Made by a program: the position numbers and the translations under genes. 64,000 nt of DNA from Bradyrhizobium cosmicum (GTDB taxonomy: Bacteria; Pseudomonadota; Alphaproteobacteria; Rhizobiales; Xanthobacteraceae): NCBI RefSeq assembly GCF_007290395.2, contig NZ_CP041656.2, positions 4,278,001 through 4,342,000 of the forward strand, read 5' to 3'. The notes under the pieces are model-generated. The model saw only the letters and a list, made by a program, of their open reading frames with translations. It ran no database searches and was not told the DNA's origin. Shown in pieces: positions 8,465 to 16,148 of this stretch. Every line of letters starts with the position of its first letter. Within the stretch, counting starts at the first letter, position 1.

Positions 8465-9967
8465 GTGAAGCGGCCGCGCAAGCGCGGATCGAGCGTCGCC
8501 GTCATCGATATCGGTTCCAACTCGGTCCGTCTCGTGGTCTACGAGGGACTGGCGCGGAGCCTCATACCGATCTTCAACGAGAAGACGCTGTGCGGCCTCG
8601 GGCGCGAGGTGCAGAGCACCGGCCTGCTCGCGCCCGACGCCGTCGACAAGGCGCTGACCTCGCTGAAGCGCTTCCGCGCGCTGTGCCGGGTAATGCAGGT
8701 CGGGCGCGTGTTCGCGATTGCCACCGCGGCCTGCCGCGACGCCTCCAACGGCCCGGACTTCATCGCCAAAGCCGAGCGCATCTGCGCCGTGAAGATCGAG
8801 ATCCTGTCGGGCCCGCGCGAGGCGCGACTGTCGGCGCTCGGCGTCATCTCCGGCATCCATCACCCCGACGGCATCGTCGGCGATCTCGGCGGCGGCTCGC
8901 TCGAGCTGATCGACGTGCGCAGGAACAGCGTGCGCAGCGGCGTGACGCTGCCGCTCGGCGGCCTCGCGCTGCAGGACCTCGCGCACAAATCGCTCAAGCG
9001 CGCCGACCGGATCGTGCGCGAGGAGCTCGACGAGCTGCCGCAGCTCACCGCGGGCCACGGTCGCACCTTCTACGCCGTCGGCGGCACCTGGCGCGCGCTC
9101 GCGCGCATCCACATCCTCCAGAGCGGCTATCCGCTCCAGGTGATGCACGGCTACTCGATTTCGGCTGCCGAGGCGCTCGACTTCTCGCGCCGTCTCCGCC
9201 GCCTTGCGGCCACCGGCATGCTCGCCGACATCGAGGTCGTCGCCGACGCACGCCGCCCGCTCCTCACCTATGCTGCGCTGGTGCTCGAACACATCATCCG
9301 GGTCGCGAAACCGAAGACCATCGTGTTCTCGACCTTCGGCGTGCGCGAGGGCCTGCTGCACGAGAAGCTGACCGAGACCGAGCGCAACAAGGACGGTTTG
9401 ATCTGCGCGGCGGAAGAGCTGAACCAGTTGCTGTCGCGCTCGGCCAAGCACGCCCGCGAGCTGATTGCCTGGACCGATCGCCTCGTGCGCGTGGTGAAGC
9501 TGCGCGAGACCGACGAGGACCGAAGGCTGCGCCACGCGGCGTGCCTTCTCTCCGACATCGGCTGGCGCGTGCATCCCGATCATCGCGGCGAGCAGACGCT
9601 GAGCCTGGTCGTCAACGGCAATTTCGGCGCGATCACCCACACCGAGCGCGCCTTCGTCGGCCTGTCCGTGTTCTACCGCTATGCGGGCCTGAGCGAGGAA
9701 AACCAGCCGCCGCTGACGACGCAGGAATTGCTGACGCCGGCCCAGCTCGAACGCGCCCGTCTGCTGGGTGCGGCGTTCCGCGTCGCGCACCTGATTTCGG
9801 CGGCACGCCCGGGCGTGCTGCCCGCCACGCATTTCCGCAATCGGGGCCGCGATCTGATGCTGGTGTTCGAGCACCGGCTCGGCGACCTCGTCGCCGACCG
9901 CGTCGGCAGCCGCTTCAAGCAGCTCGCCCGCCTGATCGGGCGCGCGGGCTCGATCGTCCGGCGGTGA
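8465..9967 (+). CDS. ppx: Exopolyphosphatase (Ppx/GppA family)
   Basis: A 500-residue phosphatase of the actin-like ASKHA fold that removes terminal phosphate from polyphosphate or from pppGpp. The N-terminal phosphate loop is VAVIDIGSNSVRLVVYEG, and a second motif, GDLGGGSLELIDV, lies near residue 140. The C-terminal HD-like region has LRHAACLLSDIGWRVHPDHR. The start is a GTG at 8465, 15 bases after ppk. Its last 53 bases overlap the end of the convergent PepSY gene. Ppx and GppA activities cannot be separated from sequence alone. Confidence 0.93.
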   Translation: MKRPRKRGSSVAVIDIGSNSVRLVVYEGLARSLIPIFNEKTLCGLGREVQSTGLLAPDAVDKALTSLKRFRALCRVMQVGRVFAIATAACRDASNGPDFIAKAERICAVKIEILSGPREARLSALGVISGIHHPDGIVGDLGGGSLELIDVRRNSVRSGVTLPLGGLALQDLAHKSLKRADRIVREELDELPQLTAGHGRTFYAVGGTWRALARIHILQSGYPLQVMHGYSISAAEALDFSRRLRRLAATGMLADIEVVADARRPLLTYAALVLEHIIRVAKPKTIVFSTFGVREGLLHEKLTETERNKDGLICAAEELNQLLSRSAKHARELIAWTDRLVRVVKLRETDEDRRLRHAACLLSDIGWRVHPDHRGEQTLSLVVNGNFGAITHTERAFVGLSVFYRYAGLSEENQPPLTTQELLTPAQLERARLLGAAFRVAHLISAARPGVLPATHFRNRGRDLMLVFEHRLGDLVADRVGSRFKQLARLIGRAGSIVRR

Positions 9968-11153
9968 CCAGCCGATCGGTCCTCGTTCCGCCGGACCGCC
10001 TTTTGAGCCACATCATCACGCCGCTGATGAACAGGGCGATAGGCGCGAAGCCGGCTATGAACACCAGCACGCGTCCCGGGAGTCCGAACGCCGCACCGTT
10101 ATGGAGCCAGAGCTGTTCGGCCAGATAGCGATCACCCATCGACATGCTGCCCGAAGCGCGGTCGAGCACTACCGAGCCGGTCCAAGGATCGAGCCAGATC
10201 GCACCGCGCGCACGCACCGCTGGATCTGCGCCCTTGGCCCGGAACTGCACGCGCCACGTGTTGCGCGCTTCTGTCGGCGGATTCAGCATCGCGACCGTCC
10301 TGCCCGGCTTGGCCGCTTGCGCACTTCGCATCATCGCATCAGGTGAGAGCAGCGGCGTCCCTGCGGGAGGCGGCGTTTCCACCTGCGGCGAAGGATCGGG
10401 TGTCGGTTGCGAGAGAAGGCCAACGATGGGACGCACCACATCGGGAAAAATGATCCCGATACCAGTGATTGAGATCATCAGGAGCGCGAACAGCGCCCAG
10501 AAGCCGGCCGCGCTATGCAGATCCAAAACGAATCGCAGCAGCGAAACGTTCTTGCGCACCGAGACCGATCGCCAGAACCGGCCCGGCCTCGGCCACCACA
10601 GAACCAGGCCTGACATAGCCAACCCAAGCATCAAGAACCCGACGACTCCGACCAGTTCCTTGCCCCACCACTCGTAGAGCAGCAGTGTGTAGTGGAGCCG
10701 ATAAACCTTGAGGGCAAACGCGTTGACGTAATCACGCCGCCCAAGCAGCTTCCCATTCGAAGGATCGACCATGGTCGTCCAACGATTTGGGAAGCGGCCT
10801 CGCTGGGTTTCATGGGTATGGATCACGACCCAGACCGGCCAGGTTCGATCCGGAGCCAGGATTGTTGAGATCGGTGCGGAATCCGCGGCTGCGGCGATGC
10901 GCATCACCTCGCTCAAGGTCACCGTCTGTTGCGGGCCAGCTGGGGTGTATAGCGCCGGATTCAGGGCGGCATCGATTTCCCGGTAGAAGACAATGAAGCT
11001 GCCGGTGATGCCGATCAGCACCAACAGGATGCCGCCGATCAATCCGAACCACCGGTGACCCCACAGGAGCCAGCGCCGCACGTGTCCAGGCAGCATTCTG
11101 GAACGAGCCGGCGCAGAGCCTGCTTGTCGTGGTGCCCCGATCGTCTCGTGCAT
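9915..11153 (-). CDS. PepSY-domain membrane protein (siderophore/iron-uptake associated)
   Basis: A 412-residue inner-membrane protein of the PepSY-associated TM family. Its opening RRWLLWGHRWFGLIGG plus a strongly hydrophobic helix is characteristic. Further membrane segments occur near residues 170-190 and 210-235 (DLHSAAGFWALFALLMISI) and near the C-terminus. Family members sit beside TonB-dependent siderophore receptors and are thought to help reduce or move ferric-siderophore across the inner membrane. Here it follows such a receptor by 75 bases on the same strand. The ATG at 11153 is used; an internal ATG 19 residues later is possible. Its 3' end overlaps ppx by 53 bases. Confidence 0.88.
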   Translation of the reverse strand: MHETIGAPRQAGSAPARSRMLPGHVRRWLLWGHRWFGLIGGILLVLIGITGSFIVFYREIDAALNPALYTPAGPQQTVTLSEVMRIAAAADSAPISTILAPDRTWPVWVVIHTHETQRGRFPNRWTTMVDPSNGKLLGRRDYVNAFALKVYRLHYTLLLYEWWGKELVGVVGFLMLGLAMSGLVLWWPRPGRFWRSVSVRKNVSLLRFVLDLHSAAGFWALFALLMISITGIGIIFPDVVRPIVGLLSQPTPDPSPQVETPPPAGTPLLSPDAMMRSAQAAKPGRTVAMLNPPTEARNTWRVQFRAKGADPAVRARGAIWLDPWTGSVVLDRASGSMSMGDRYLAEQLWLHNGAAFGLPGRVLVFIAGFAPIALFISGVMMWLKRRSGGTRTDRLVTAGRSSPRARSGGRAA

Positions 11154-11228
11154 TCAGAGCATCCGTGGCGCTTGGCCATTTCGCCGTGGCTGGCTCCGGC
11201 GGCACGAAGCCCGCAAGAACCGCTACCC

Positions 11229-13568
11229 TCAGAAGTCCGTTGTCATCGACAGCAGCAGTGTTCGCGGGGCACCTTGCGACAGGCCGGAGAAGCTCGCCAC
11301 GCCCGACCAATAGTTGTTGTCGAACACGTTCTGGACCAGCGCACGGATCGTGACCGGGCGGTTGTTGATGCGCGTGTTGTAGCGGGCACCGAGGTCGAGC
11401 CTCGTCCAGGCCGGAACGACCTGCGTGTTTGCCGCATCCAGATATTGGTACCCGGTATAGACGGTGTTTGCGACCAGCGTCAGTCCGGGCGCGAACGGGG
11501 TGTCCCATTCGGCGGACAAGTTGGCTTGCACCTGAGGTACACCGATCGGCGTCTTGCCGAGATTGGATGGCGTGCTCGACTTTGTCAGCTCGGGGTCGAT
11601 CAGCGTCACGCCGCCAATGATCCGAATGCCCGGCTGCACTTCTCCGAACAAGGCGAGCTCCACGCCGCGATTGCGCTGTTCGGCGTCGGCCCGGTACACC
11701 TTGTCGGAACCCAGCTGTCCCGACGGCTTGGTGATCTCGAATATGCTGATCGTGGCGGCCAGCATGCCGAAATCGATCTTGGCACCTGCTTCCTTCTGCT
11801 TGCTGAGATACGGCGCGAGGACCTCTCCGGAATTGTTCGCCGTGGTCGGCGCGACGTCGCCTTTGCTGAGACCTTCGATGTAGTTCGCGTACAAAGAAAC
11901 GTGGCTCCACGGCTTGACGACCAGGCCGACCATCGGCGTGAACGCCGTTTGGTCGTAGGAGGCGGTGACGGCGCCGGTGGTGGTGTTGAAATTGTTCGAC
12001 TTCACGCCCTGTTGCCGCAAGCCAACGGTCAGCTGAAGCCGCTCCTCGAAAACCGACAAGGTGTCGGCCAGCGCAAGGCCGGTCAATTCGGTATCCGAAA
12101 GCTTGGGGACAGTCGCGGGAGCCGGAACGATCTGCTCGGGACGGGCGATCGGTGCGTAGATGTTGGACAAAACCGGCGTCCCCGAAACGCTACCTCGTGA
12201 TATCTGGTCGGCGTAGTAACTGCCCTGGAAGCTCACGGCGTGACTGATCGCGGCGGTTTCAAACCGGGCGCGCACACCGGCGTCGCCTACATTCCGGTCG
12301 ATATCGAACTTGAAGTGTCCAGGTGTCGACGTGGTGTCGCCAGCCGAATTCAGGATCGTCGGCGTGCCAAACAGGCGATCGACCTGCGTCCTTCCTCCAC
12401 CGGCGTCGGCGAACACCGTCACGGCATCCGTTACATCGTATTCGGCGCGCGCGAGCAGCGAGTTGTCGTGAACCTTGGACCACTCCCAGGCCTGCGTGAC
12501 ATTGCGCGTACCCGCCGGAGCGGTCGGGACAGCGACGCCCGTTGCGACCAGAAACGGCCTCGTCGGCGCGTCGAACCTTTCTTCCTGATCGATGAAGTCG
12601 AGCGAGGCTCTGAATTTCTCGCCGCGATAATCGAACGCCGCGGCGCCGACATGCGCCTCCCGGCTCTGGTTGTCCAGCGGCGTATCGCCATTGTGATAGC
12701 TGCCATTGACGCGAATGCCGAATTCACGCTTCTCGCCGAAGCGTCGACTCACATCCACGTGGGTGCCGAGTTGGGAGTTCGTCGCGTAGTCGGTGGTAAC
12801 CCGTGTGAGATCGACATCCGAGGCACGCTTCGGAACGATGTTGATCGTACCGCCGACGCTGCTGTTCGGCGCCATGCCGTAAAGCAACGCGGTCGGGCCT
12901 TTGATGATCTCGATCCGTTCGATGTAATCGGTGAACACGCGATAATTCGGTGCAACGCCATAGACGCCGTTGAAGGCAATTTCTCCGACATTCCCTTCGC
13001 CGATCGGAAAGCCGCGGATGAAGAAGGAATCGAACAGACCGCCGGTCTGAGCCGTGAAGCGGACCGAAGGATCGTTGCTGACGACGTCGGCGACCGTTGT
13101 CGCCTGTTGATCCTCGATCTTCTTCGCCGTGTAACTGGTCATGTTGAACGGCGTGTCCATGAAATCCTTGTTGCCCAGCAGACCAACCCGTCCTCCGCGG
13201 GCCATCTGACCACCGGCATAGGACGGCGGCAGTGCGCTCGGCTTCGGAGCAGTGGGAACGGCTCCCGCCTGCAAGTTGCTTCGCTCACTTGCGGGCAAGC
13301 TTCCGCGGGCCGCCCTTCGACCCGGATTGGAACGTGGACGAGCGCGCTGCTTCGGCACCTCTGCAGTGACGGTCACCGCAGGCAACGTTTTTCCCCGGTC
13401 GGCCTCCGGTACGGCGTTTTGCGCGTTGGCGGAGTGCAGGAGATCGACACTGAACAAAGCGATGGAGAACGCAGAGACCGCGAAAGCCGTCGGCCTGGAG
13501 AACTTCGAAAGTGCTTCGACGGTGGAGGCTAGAGTAGCAACAGAACGGCAAATAACTCTCGGCGGCAT
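11229..13568 (-). CDS. TonB-dependent siderophore receptor
   Basis: A 779-residue outer-membrane ferric-siderophore receptor of the FhuE/FecA class. A hydrophobic signal ends near HSANAQ. A basic/Pro-rich linker follows, then the plug domain (DTPFNMTSYTAKKIEDQQ; FIRGFPIGEGN; IEIIKGPTALLYGMAPN; GGTINIVPKRA), and a 22-strand-type barrel ends in TTDF with a terminal Phe. There is no room for an N-terminal signalling domain of FecA type. The ATG at 13568 is chosen; the frame continues to a TTG at 13595. It is likely induced by iron limitation (see the site at 13663-13684). The ligand is unknown. Confidence 0.93.
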   Translation of the reverse strand: MPPRVICRSVATLASTVEALSKFSRPTAFAVSAFSIALFSVDLLHSANAQNAVPEADRGKTLPAVTVTAEVPKQRARPRSNPGRRAARGSLPASERSNLQAGAVPTAPKPSALPPSYAGGQMARGGRVGLLGNKDFMDTPFNMTSYTAKKIEDQQATTVADVVSNDPSVRFTAQTGGLFDSFFIRGFPIGEGNVGEIAFNGVYGVAPNYRVFTDYIERIEIIKGPTALLYGMAPNSSVGGTINIVPKRASDVDLTRVTTDYATNSQLGTHVDVSRRFGEKREFGIRVNGSYHNGDTPLDNQSREAHVGAAAFDYRGEKFRASLDFIDQEERFDAPTRPFLVATGVAVPTAPAGTRNVTQAWEWSKVHDNSLLARAEYDVTDAVTVFADAGGGRTQVDRLFGTPTILNSAGDTTSTPGHFKFDIDRNVGDAGVRARFETAAISHAVSFQGSYYADQISRGSVSGTPVLSNIYAPIARPEQIVPAPATVPKLSDTELTGLALADTLSVFEERLQLTVGLRQQGVKSNNFNTTTGAVTASYDQTAFTPMVGLVVKPWSHVSLYANYIEGLSKGDVAPTTANNSGEVLAPYLSKQKEAGAKIDFGMLAATISIFEITKPSGQLGSDKVYRADAEQRNRGVELALFGEVQPGIRIIGGVTLIDPELTKSSTPSNLGKTPIGVPQVQANLSAEWDTPFAPGLTLVANTVYTGYQYLDAANTQVVPAWTRLDLGARYNTRINNRPVTIRALVQNVFDNNYWSGVASFSGLSQGAPRTLLLSMTTDF

Positions 13569-13662
13569 CTGGCAGCAGCTTCCGGTTTGAAACAATGACG
13601 ACCGGAAGGATGTGCGGTGGCAACGCGCACCGCGTCAACGAAAATGCTTTTATTTTCAGTAG

Positions 13663-13684
13663 TTTAGAATAAGACAAAGTCTAA
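13663..13684 (-). promoter_or_regulatory. Candidate iron-regulatory site (Irr/ICE-like) upstream of the siderophore receptor
   Basis: About 95 bases upstream of the receptor start lies a dyad with half-sites TTAGA (13664-13668) and TCTAA (13680-13684). The left part contains TTTAGAA, the half-site of the iron-control element bound by Irr in Bradyrhizobium. An inner AGAC-AAA-GTCT dyad overlaps it. The right half of a canonical element is degenerate, so Irr, RirA or Fur-type control is inferred from position plus a partial match. Confidence 0.45.
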
Positions 13685-13782
13685 TCATGGGGACATCGCG
13701 CGCGCCCGCGCGCGAGTCTCTATCCACCCAACGCCGCAGCCTTGGATAGCAACCGTGGGGACGTGCCGCAGTGGGCCAGAGA

Positions 13783-14643
13783 TTACTCCGCCGACGCCTT
13801 GGCGTGGCGCTCAGAGGATTCGAGCGCGGCCTGGCTCAGGCTGCGCCGGCGCCAGATGGTGCCGACGACCAGCACAACGACGACGCCGAGGGCCGCGCAG
13901 AGATATTCGGCAGCGGGTCCGGCGTGGGCAAATTGCGGCGGGATCCGCAGCATGGCCAGCACCGAGTCCAGCGACGCCCCGACGGGACCTGCGAACACCG
14001 TGTGCAGTCTCGGCTCGATGCCGGGGTCGGTCGCGATCACCTCGCCGGCGACCCAGCCGAGCAGCGCCGCACCGGCCCACACCAGGACCGGCAGCTTCGC
14101 GAGCAGCGCCATGATCAGCGCCGCACCGGCGACGATCAGGGGAACGCTGATGGCGAGACCGAGGATCAAGAGCGGCACACTACCATTGGCGGCGGCCGCG
14201 ACCGCGATGACGTTGTCGAGACTCATGACGATGTCGGCGACGACGACGATCTGCACCGCCTGCCACAGATGCGAAGCCGACTCGACGTCGTCCTCGTCCT
14301 CGTTCTCCGGCACCAGCAGCTTCGCCGCGATCACGATCAGCGCGAGACCGCCGACGAGCTTGAGATATGGCAGCTCCATCAGGCTCGCGACGATGCCGGT
14401 GAAGATGATCCGCAGCAGCACGGCTGCGCCGGCACCGAAGATCATGCCCCACAGCCGATGCCGCGGCTTGAGGCCGCGGCAGGCGAGCGCGATCACCAGC
14501 GCGTTGTCGCCGGAGAGCAGGATGTTGATCCAGATGATCTTGCCGACCGCGATCCAGAAGGTCGGTTCGGCCATCTCATTGCGGAACTGGGTGAAGAATG
14601 CCCCGATCGTAGCGGGATCGAAGATCTGCCAGAGCCAATTCAC
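13783..14643 (-). CDS. TerC-family integral membrane protein
   Basis: A 286-residue membrane protein of the TerC/YjbE family, with about seven hydrophobic helices and the two signature repeats: INILLSGDNALVIALA near residue 40 and VVVADIVMSLDNVIAVAAA near residue 135. The paired Asp-Asn motifs are thought to bind metal. The family is linked to tellurium resistance and to metal (Mn, Ca) handling. An acidic loop (ENEDEDDVES) lies in the middle. The start is a GTG at 14643 behind a good ribosome binding site (AAAGGACTC). It follows ndk on the same strand but across a strong palindrome. Confidence 0.9.
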   Translation of the reverse strand: MNWLWQIFDPATIGAFFTQFRNEMAEPTFWIAVGKIIWINILLSGDNALVIALACRGLKPRHRLWGMIFGAGAAVLLRIIFTGIVASLMELPYLKLVGGLALIVIAAKLLVPENEDEDDVESASHLWQAVQIVVVADIVMSLDNVIAVAAAANGSVPLLILGLAISVPLIVAGAALIMALLAKLPVLVWAGAALLGWVAGEVIATDPGIEPRLHTVFAGPVGASLDSVLAMLRIPPQFAHAGPAAEYLCAALGVVVVLVVGTIWRRRSLSQAALESSERHAKASAE

Positions 14644-14676
14644 AATGAGTCCTTTCGCCGCGTCGCCCTAACCTGC

Positions 14677-14694
14677 CGGCTGATCAATCAGCCG
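14677..14694. terminator. Perfect palindrome over the ndk stop codon
   Basis: CGGCTGAT (14677-14684) and ATCAGCCG (14687-14694), separated by two bases, make an 18-bp perfect palindrome that includes the ndk stop codon. It lacks a T-run, so it may be a Rho-assisted terminator or an mRNA-stabilising hairpin rather than an intrinsic terminator. Confidence 0.4.
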
Positions 14695-15110
14695 ACGATC
14701 TCGTTGCCCGAGAAGAACTGCGCGATCTCGATCGCGGCGGTCTCCGGCGCATCCGAGCCGTGAGCGGAATTCTCGCCGATCGACTTTGCGTAGAGCTTGC
14801 GGATGGTGCCCTCGGCCGCCTTGGACGGATCGGTCGCACCCATCGCGTCGCGATACTTGGCGACGGCGTTCTCGCCTTCGAGGACCTGCACCACCACCGG
14901 GCCCGAGGTCATGAACTCGACGAGTTCGCCGAAGAACGGGCGGGCCTTGTGGACGGCATAGAAGGTCTCGGCCTGTTCCTTGGTCATGCGGATGCGCTTC
15001 TGCGCGACGATGCGCAGGCCCGCCTTTTCGATTACGGCGTTGACCGCACCGGTCAGGTTACGCGCGGTCGCATCGGGCTTGATGATCGAGAAAGTGCGTT
15101 CGATGGCCAT
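14688..15110 (-). CDS. ndk: Nucleoside-diphosphate kinase
   Basis: A 140-residue enzyme that equalises NTP and dNTP pools by phosphate transfer through a phospho-His. It begins [17 protein letters not shown] and contains the active-site segment ENSAHGSDA with the catalytic His near residue 117. Length and composition are normal for bacterial Ndk. The ATG at 15110 is set by the conserved start; the frame extends upstream to 15182 without support. Confidence 0.98.
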   Translation of the reverse strand: MAIERTFSIIKPDATARNLTGAVNAVIEKAGLRIVAQKRIRMTKEQAETFYAVHKARPFFGELVEFMTSGPVVVQVLEGENAVAKYRDAMGATDPSKAAEGTIRKLYAKSIGENSAHGSDAPETAAIEIAQFFSGNEIVG

Positions 15111-15420
15111 AATGTTGTCCTTGAGAAGAAAGCGGTGGTTCGGAGTTGCCGGGCTTATATCGGCGCTGCCGCGATACGGCAAGCGAGGCCAGAAACGGCT
15201 CTCACAGGCCCTTCGCCGCAGGCTGCCCCCGAACCCAGGCGTGGATTACCGAGATTTCACCCAGATGAACCCAATCTGAAGGCTCCGTTCAGGACTTGGT
15301 TCAGCCTCGAGGGCGTAGGGTTGGACCTATCGAAACCAAAGCCTCTTCCCGAAGCAGACCGTTTCGAAGGCCTTTCCATCGACGCGATAGCCTCGCGCCG
15401 GCAGTTCTGAGGAGATCACC
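15111..15420. other. Divergent intergenic region, ndk / small secreted protein
   Basis: 310 bases between divergent genes that should hold the ndk promoter and that of the small secreted protein. A ribosome binding site (GAGGAG) lies directly before the ATG at 15421. I see no repeat, RNA or convincing reading frame. Confidence 0.5.
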
Positions 15421-15675
15421 ATGTTGAGGAAACTTTCGCTTGTCGCCGTTGCCGCGCTCGCGCTGGGCGCCGCGCTGGCGCCGACCTCCGCCTCCGCTCA
15501 CTGGCACGGCGGCGGCTGGCATGGCGGCGGTTGGGGCCACCACTACGGCTTTGGCGGCCCGCGCTTCTACGGCCGCGGTCCGGTCGTCTCCTACGGTTAT
15601 GGCGGCTGCTATGTGCGCCGGCTGGTCCCGACCCCCTGGGGACCGCGCTGGCGGATGATCAACCGCTGCTACTGA
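15421..15675 (+). CDS. Small Gly/His/Tyr-rich secreted protein
   Basis: An 84-residue exported protein. The signal peptide is about residues 1-26 (hydrophobic core VAVAALALGAALA, cleavage after ASA). The mature part is low in complexity, with repeats HWHGGGWHGGGWGHH, then Gly/Tyr-rich sequence and two Cys that could pair. The His-rich stretch could bind metal, but this is only inference. Similar small Gly-rich proteins are frequent in Bradyrhizobium and are annotated as hypothetical. The ATG at 15421 has a strong ribosome binding site, and an intrinsic terminator lies about 65 bases downstream. Confidence 0.85.
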   Translation: MLRKLSLVAVAALALGAALAPTSASAHWHGGGWHGGGWGHHYGFGGPRFYGRGPVVSYGYGGCYVRRLVPTPWGPRWRMINRCY

Positions 15676-15741
15676 GCCTGACAGCACCTTTCTAAAATAC
15701 CTTCCAGAGGTACCTTTGCCCCAAGGTGCCTTCCAAGCAAG

Positions 15742-15776
15742 GCCCCGGCGTTCCCCTGCGCCGGGGCTTTGTATTT
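15742..15776 (+). terminator. Rho-independent terminator of the small secreted protein gene
   Basis: The stem GCCCCGGCG / CGCCGGGGC has a loop of about seven bases and is followed by TTTGTATTT. Confidence 0.9.
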
Positions 15777-15901
15777 GGGCCGATACGACGCGTTCATGCA
15801 ATTTTGACGAGAATGCCGGGCATTCCCCACCAAGGGCGAAACCATTTTGGGGGCCAATGACTTGATACCGTGTCATTACCTTGCAAACACGGAACCAGGC
15901 G

Positions 15902-16075
15902 ATGCCCAGCCTTTATGCCAATGACAGCGAACAGATCGACCGGCGCACCAGCCGATCGATTTGTGATGCCGTGGGCGAACGGCTGCAGCAGCGCCTGCGC
16001 CCCGACCCCCGGCTCCCGACCCATCTCGAGCAGCTCCTCGACCAGTTGAAGAAACGGGATCGCGATTCGCACTGA
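15902..16075 (+). CDS. Small NepR-like protein
   Basis: A 57-residue protein with no signal or membrane segment. Its second half, AVGERLQQRL followed by LPTHLEQLLDQLKK, resembles NepR, the small anti-sigma factor of the alphaproteobacterial general stress response: an amphipathic helix, then a Pro-containing turn, then a helix rich in Leu with an LLxxL core. The central Tyr/Glu-Pro of classical NepR is not conserved, and neither ecfG nor phyR is nearby, so it would be a divergent paralogue at best. The ATG at 15902 is chosen over an in-frame ATG 21 bases upstream. Confidence 0.55.
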   Translation: MPSLYANDSEQIDRRTSRSICDAVGERLQQRLRPDPRLPTHLEQLLDQLKKRDRDSH

Positions 16076-16148
16076 CTTGCGACCCATTGAGCGGCACACA
16101 CACGGAAAAACGGGTTGCGTTTGTTCCCCGCTGCGGTGACAACGCCGC

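Noticed and set aside
8402..9874. A 490-codon open frame antisense to ppx
   Set aside because: Typical shadow of a high-GC gene, no ribosome binding site and no recognisable motif, while ppx has full family motifs.
10810..11910. A long minus-strand frame across the end of the receptor and the start of the PepSY gene
   Set aside because: It is out of frame with both real genes and has no family motif; the 75-base gap between them does not hold a gene I can support.
12240..13532. A 430-codon plus-strand frame opposite the siderophore receptor
   Set aside because: Shadow composition (Arg/Asp/Gly-rich) without domains; the receptor on the minus strand is well supported.
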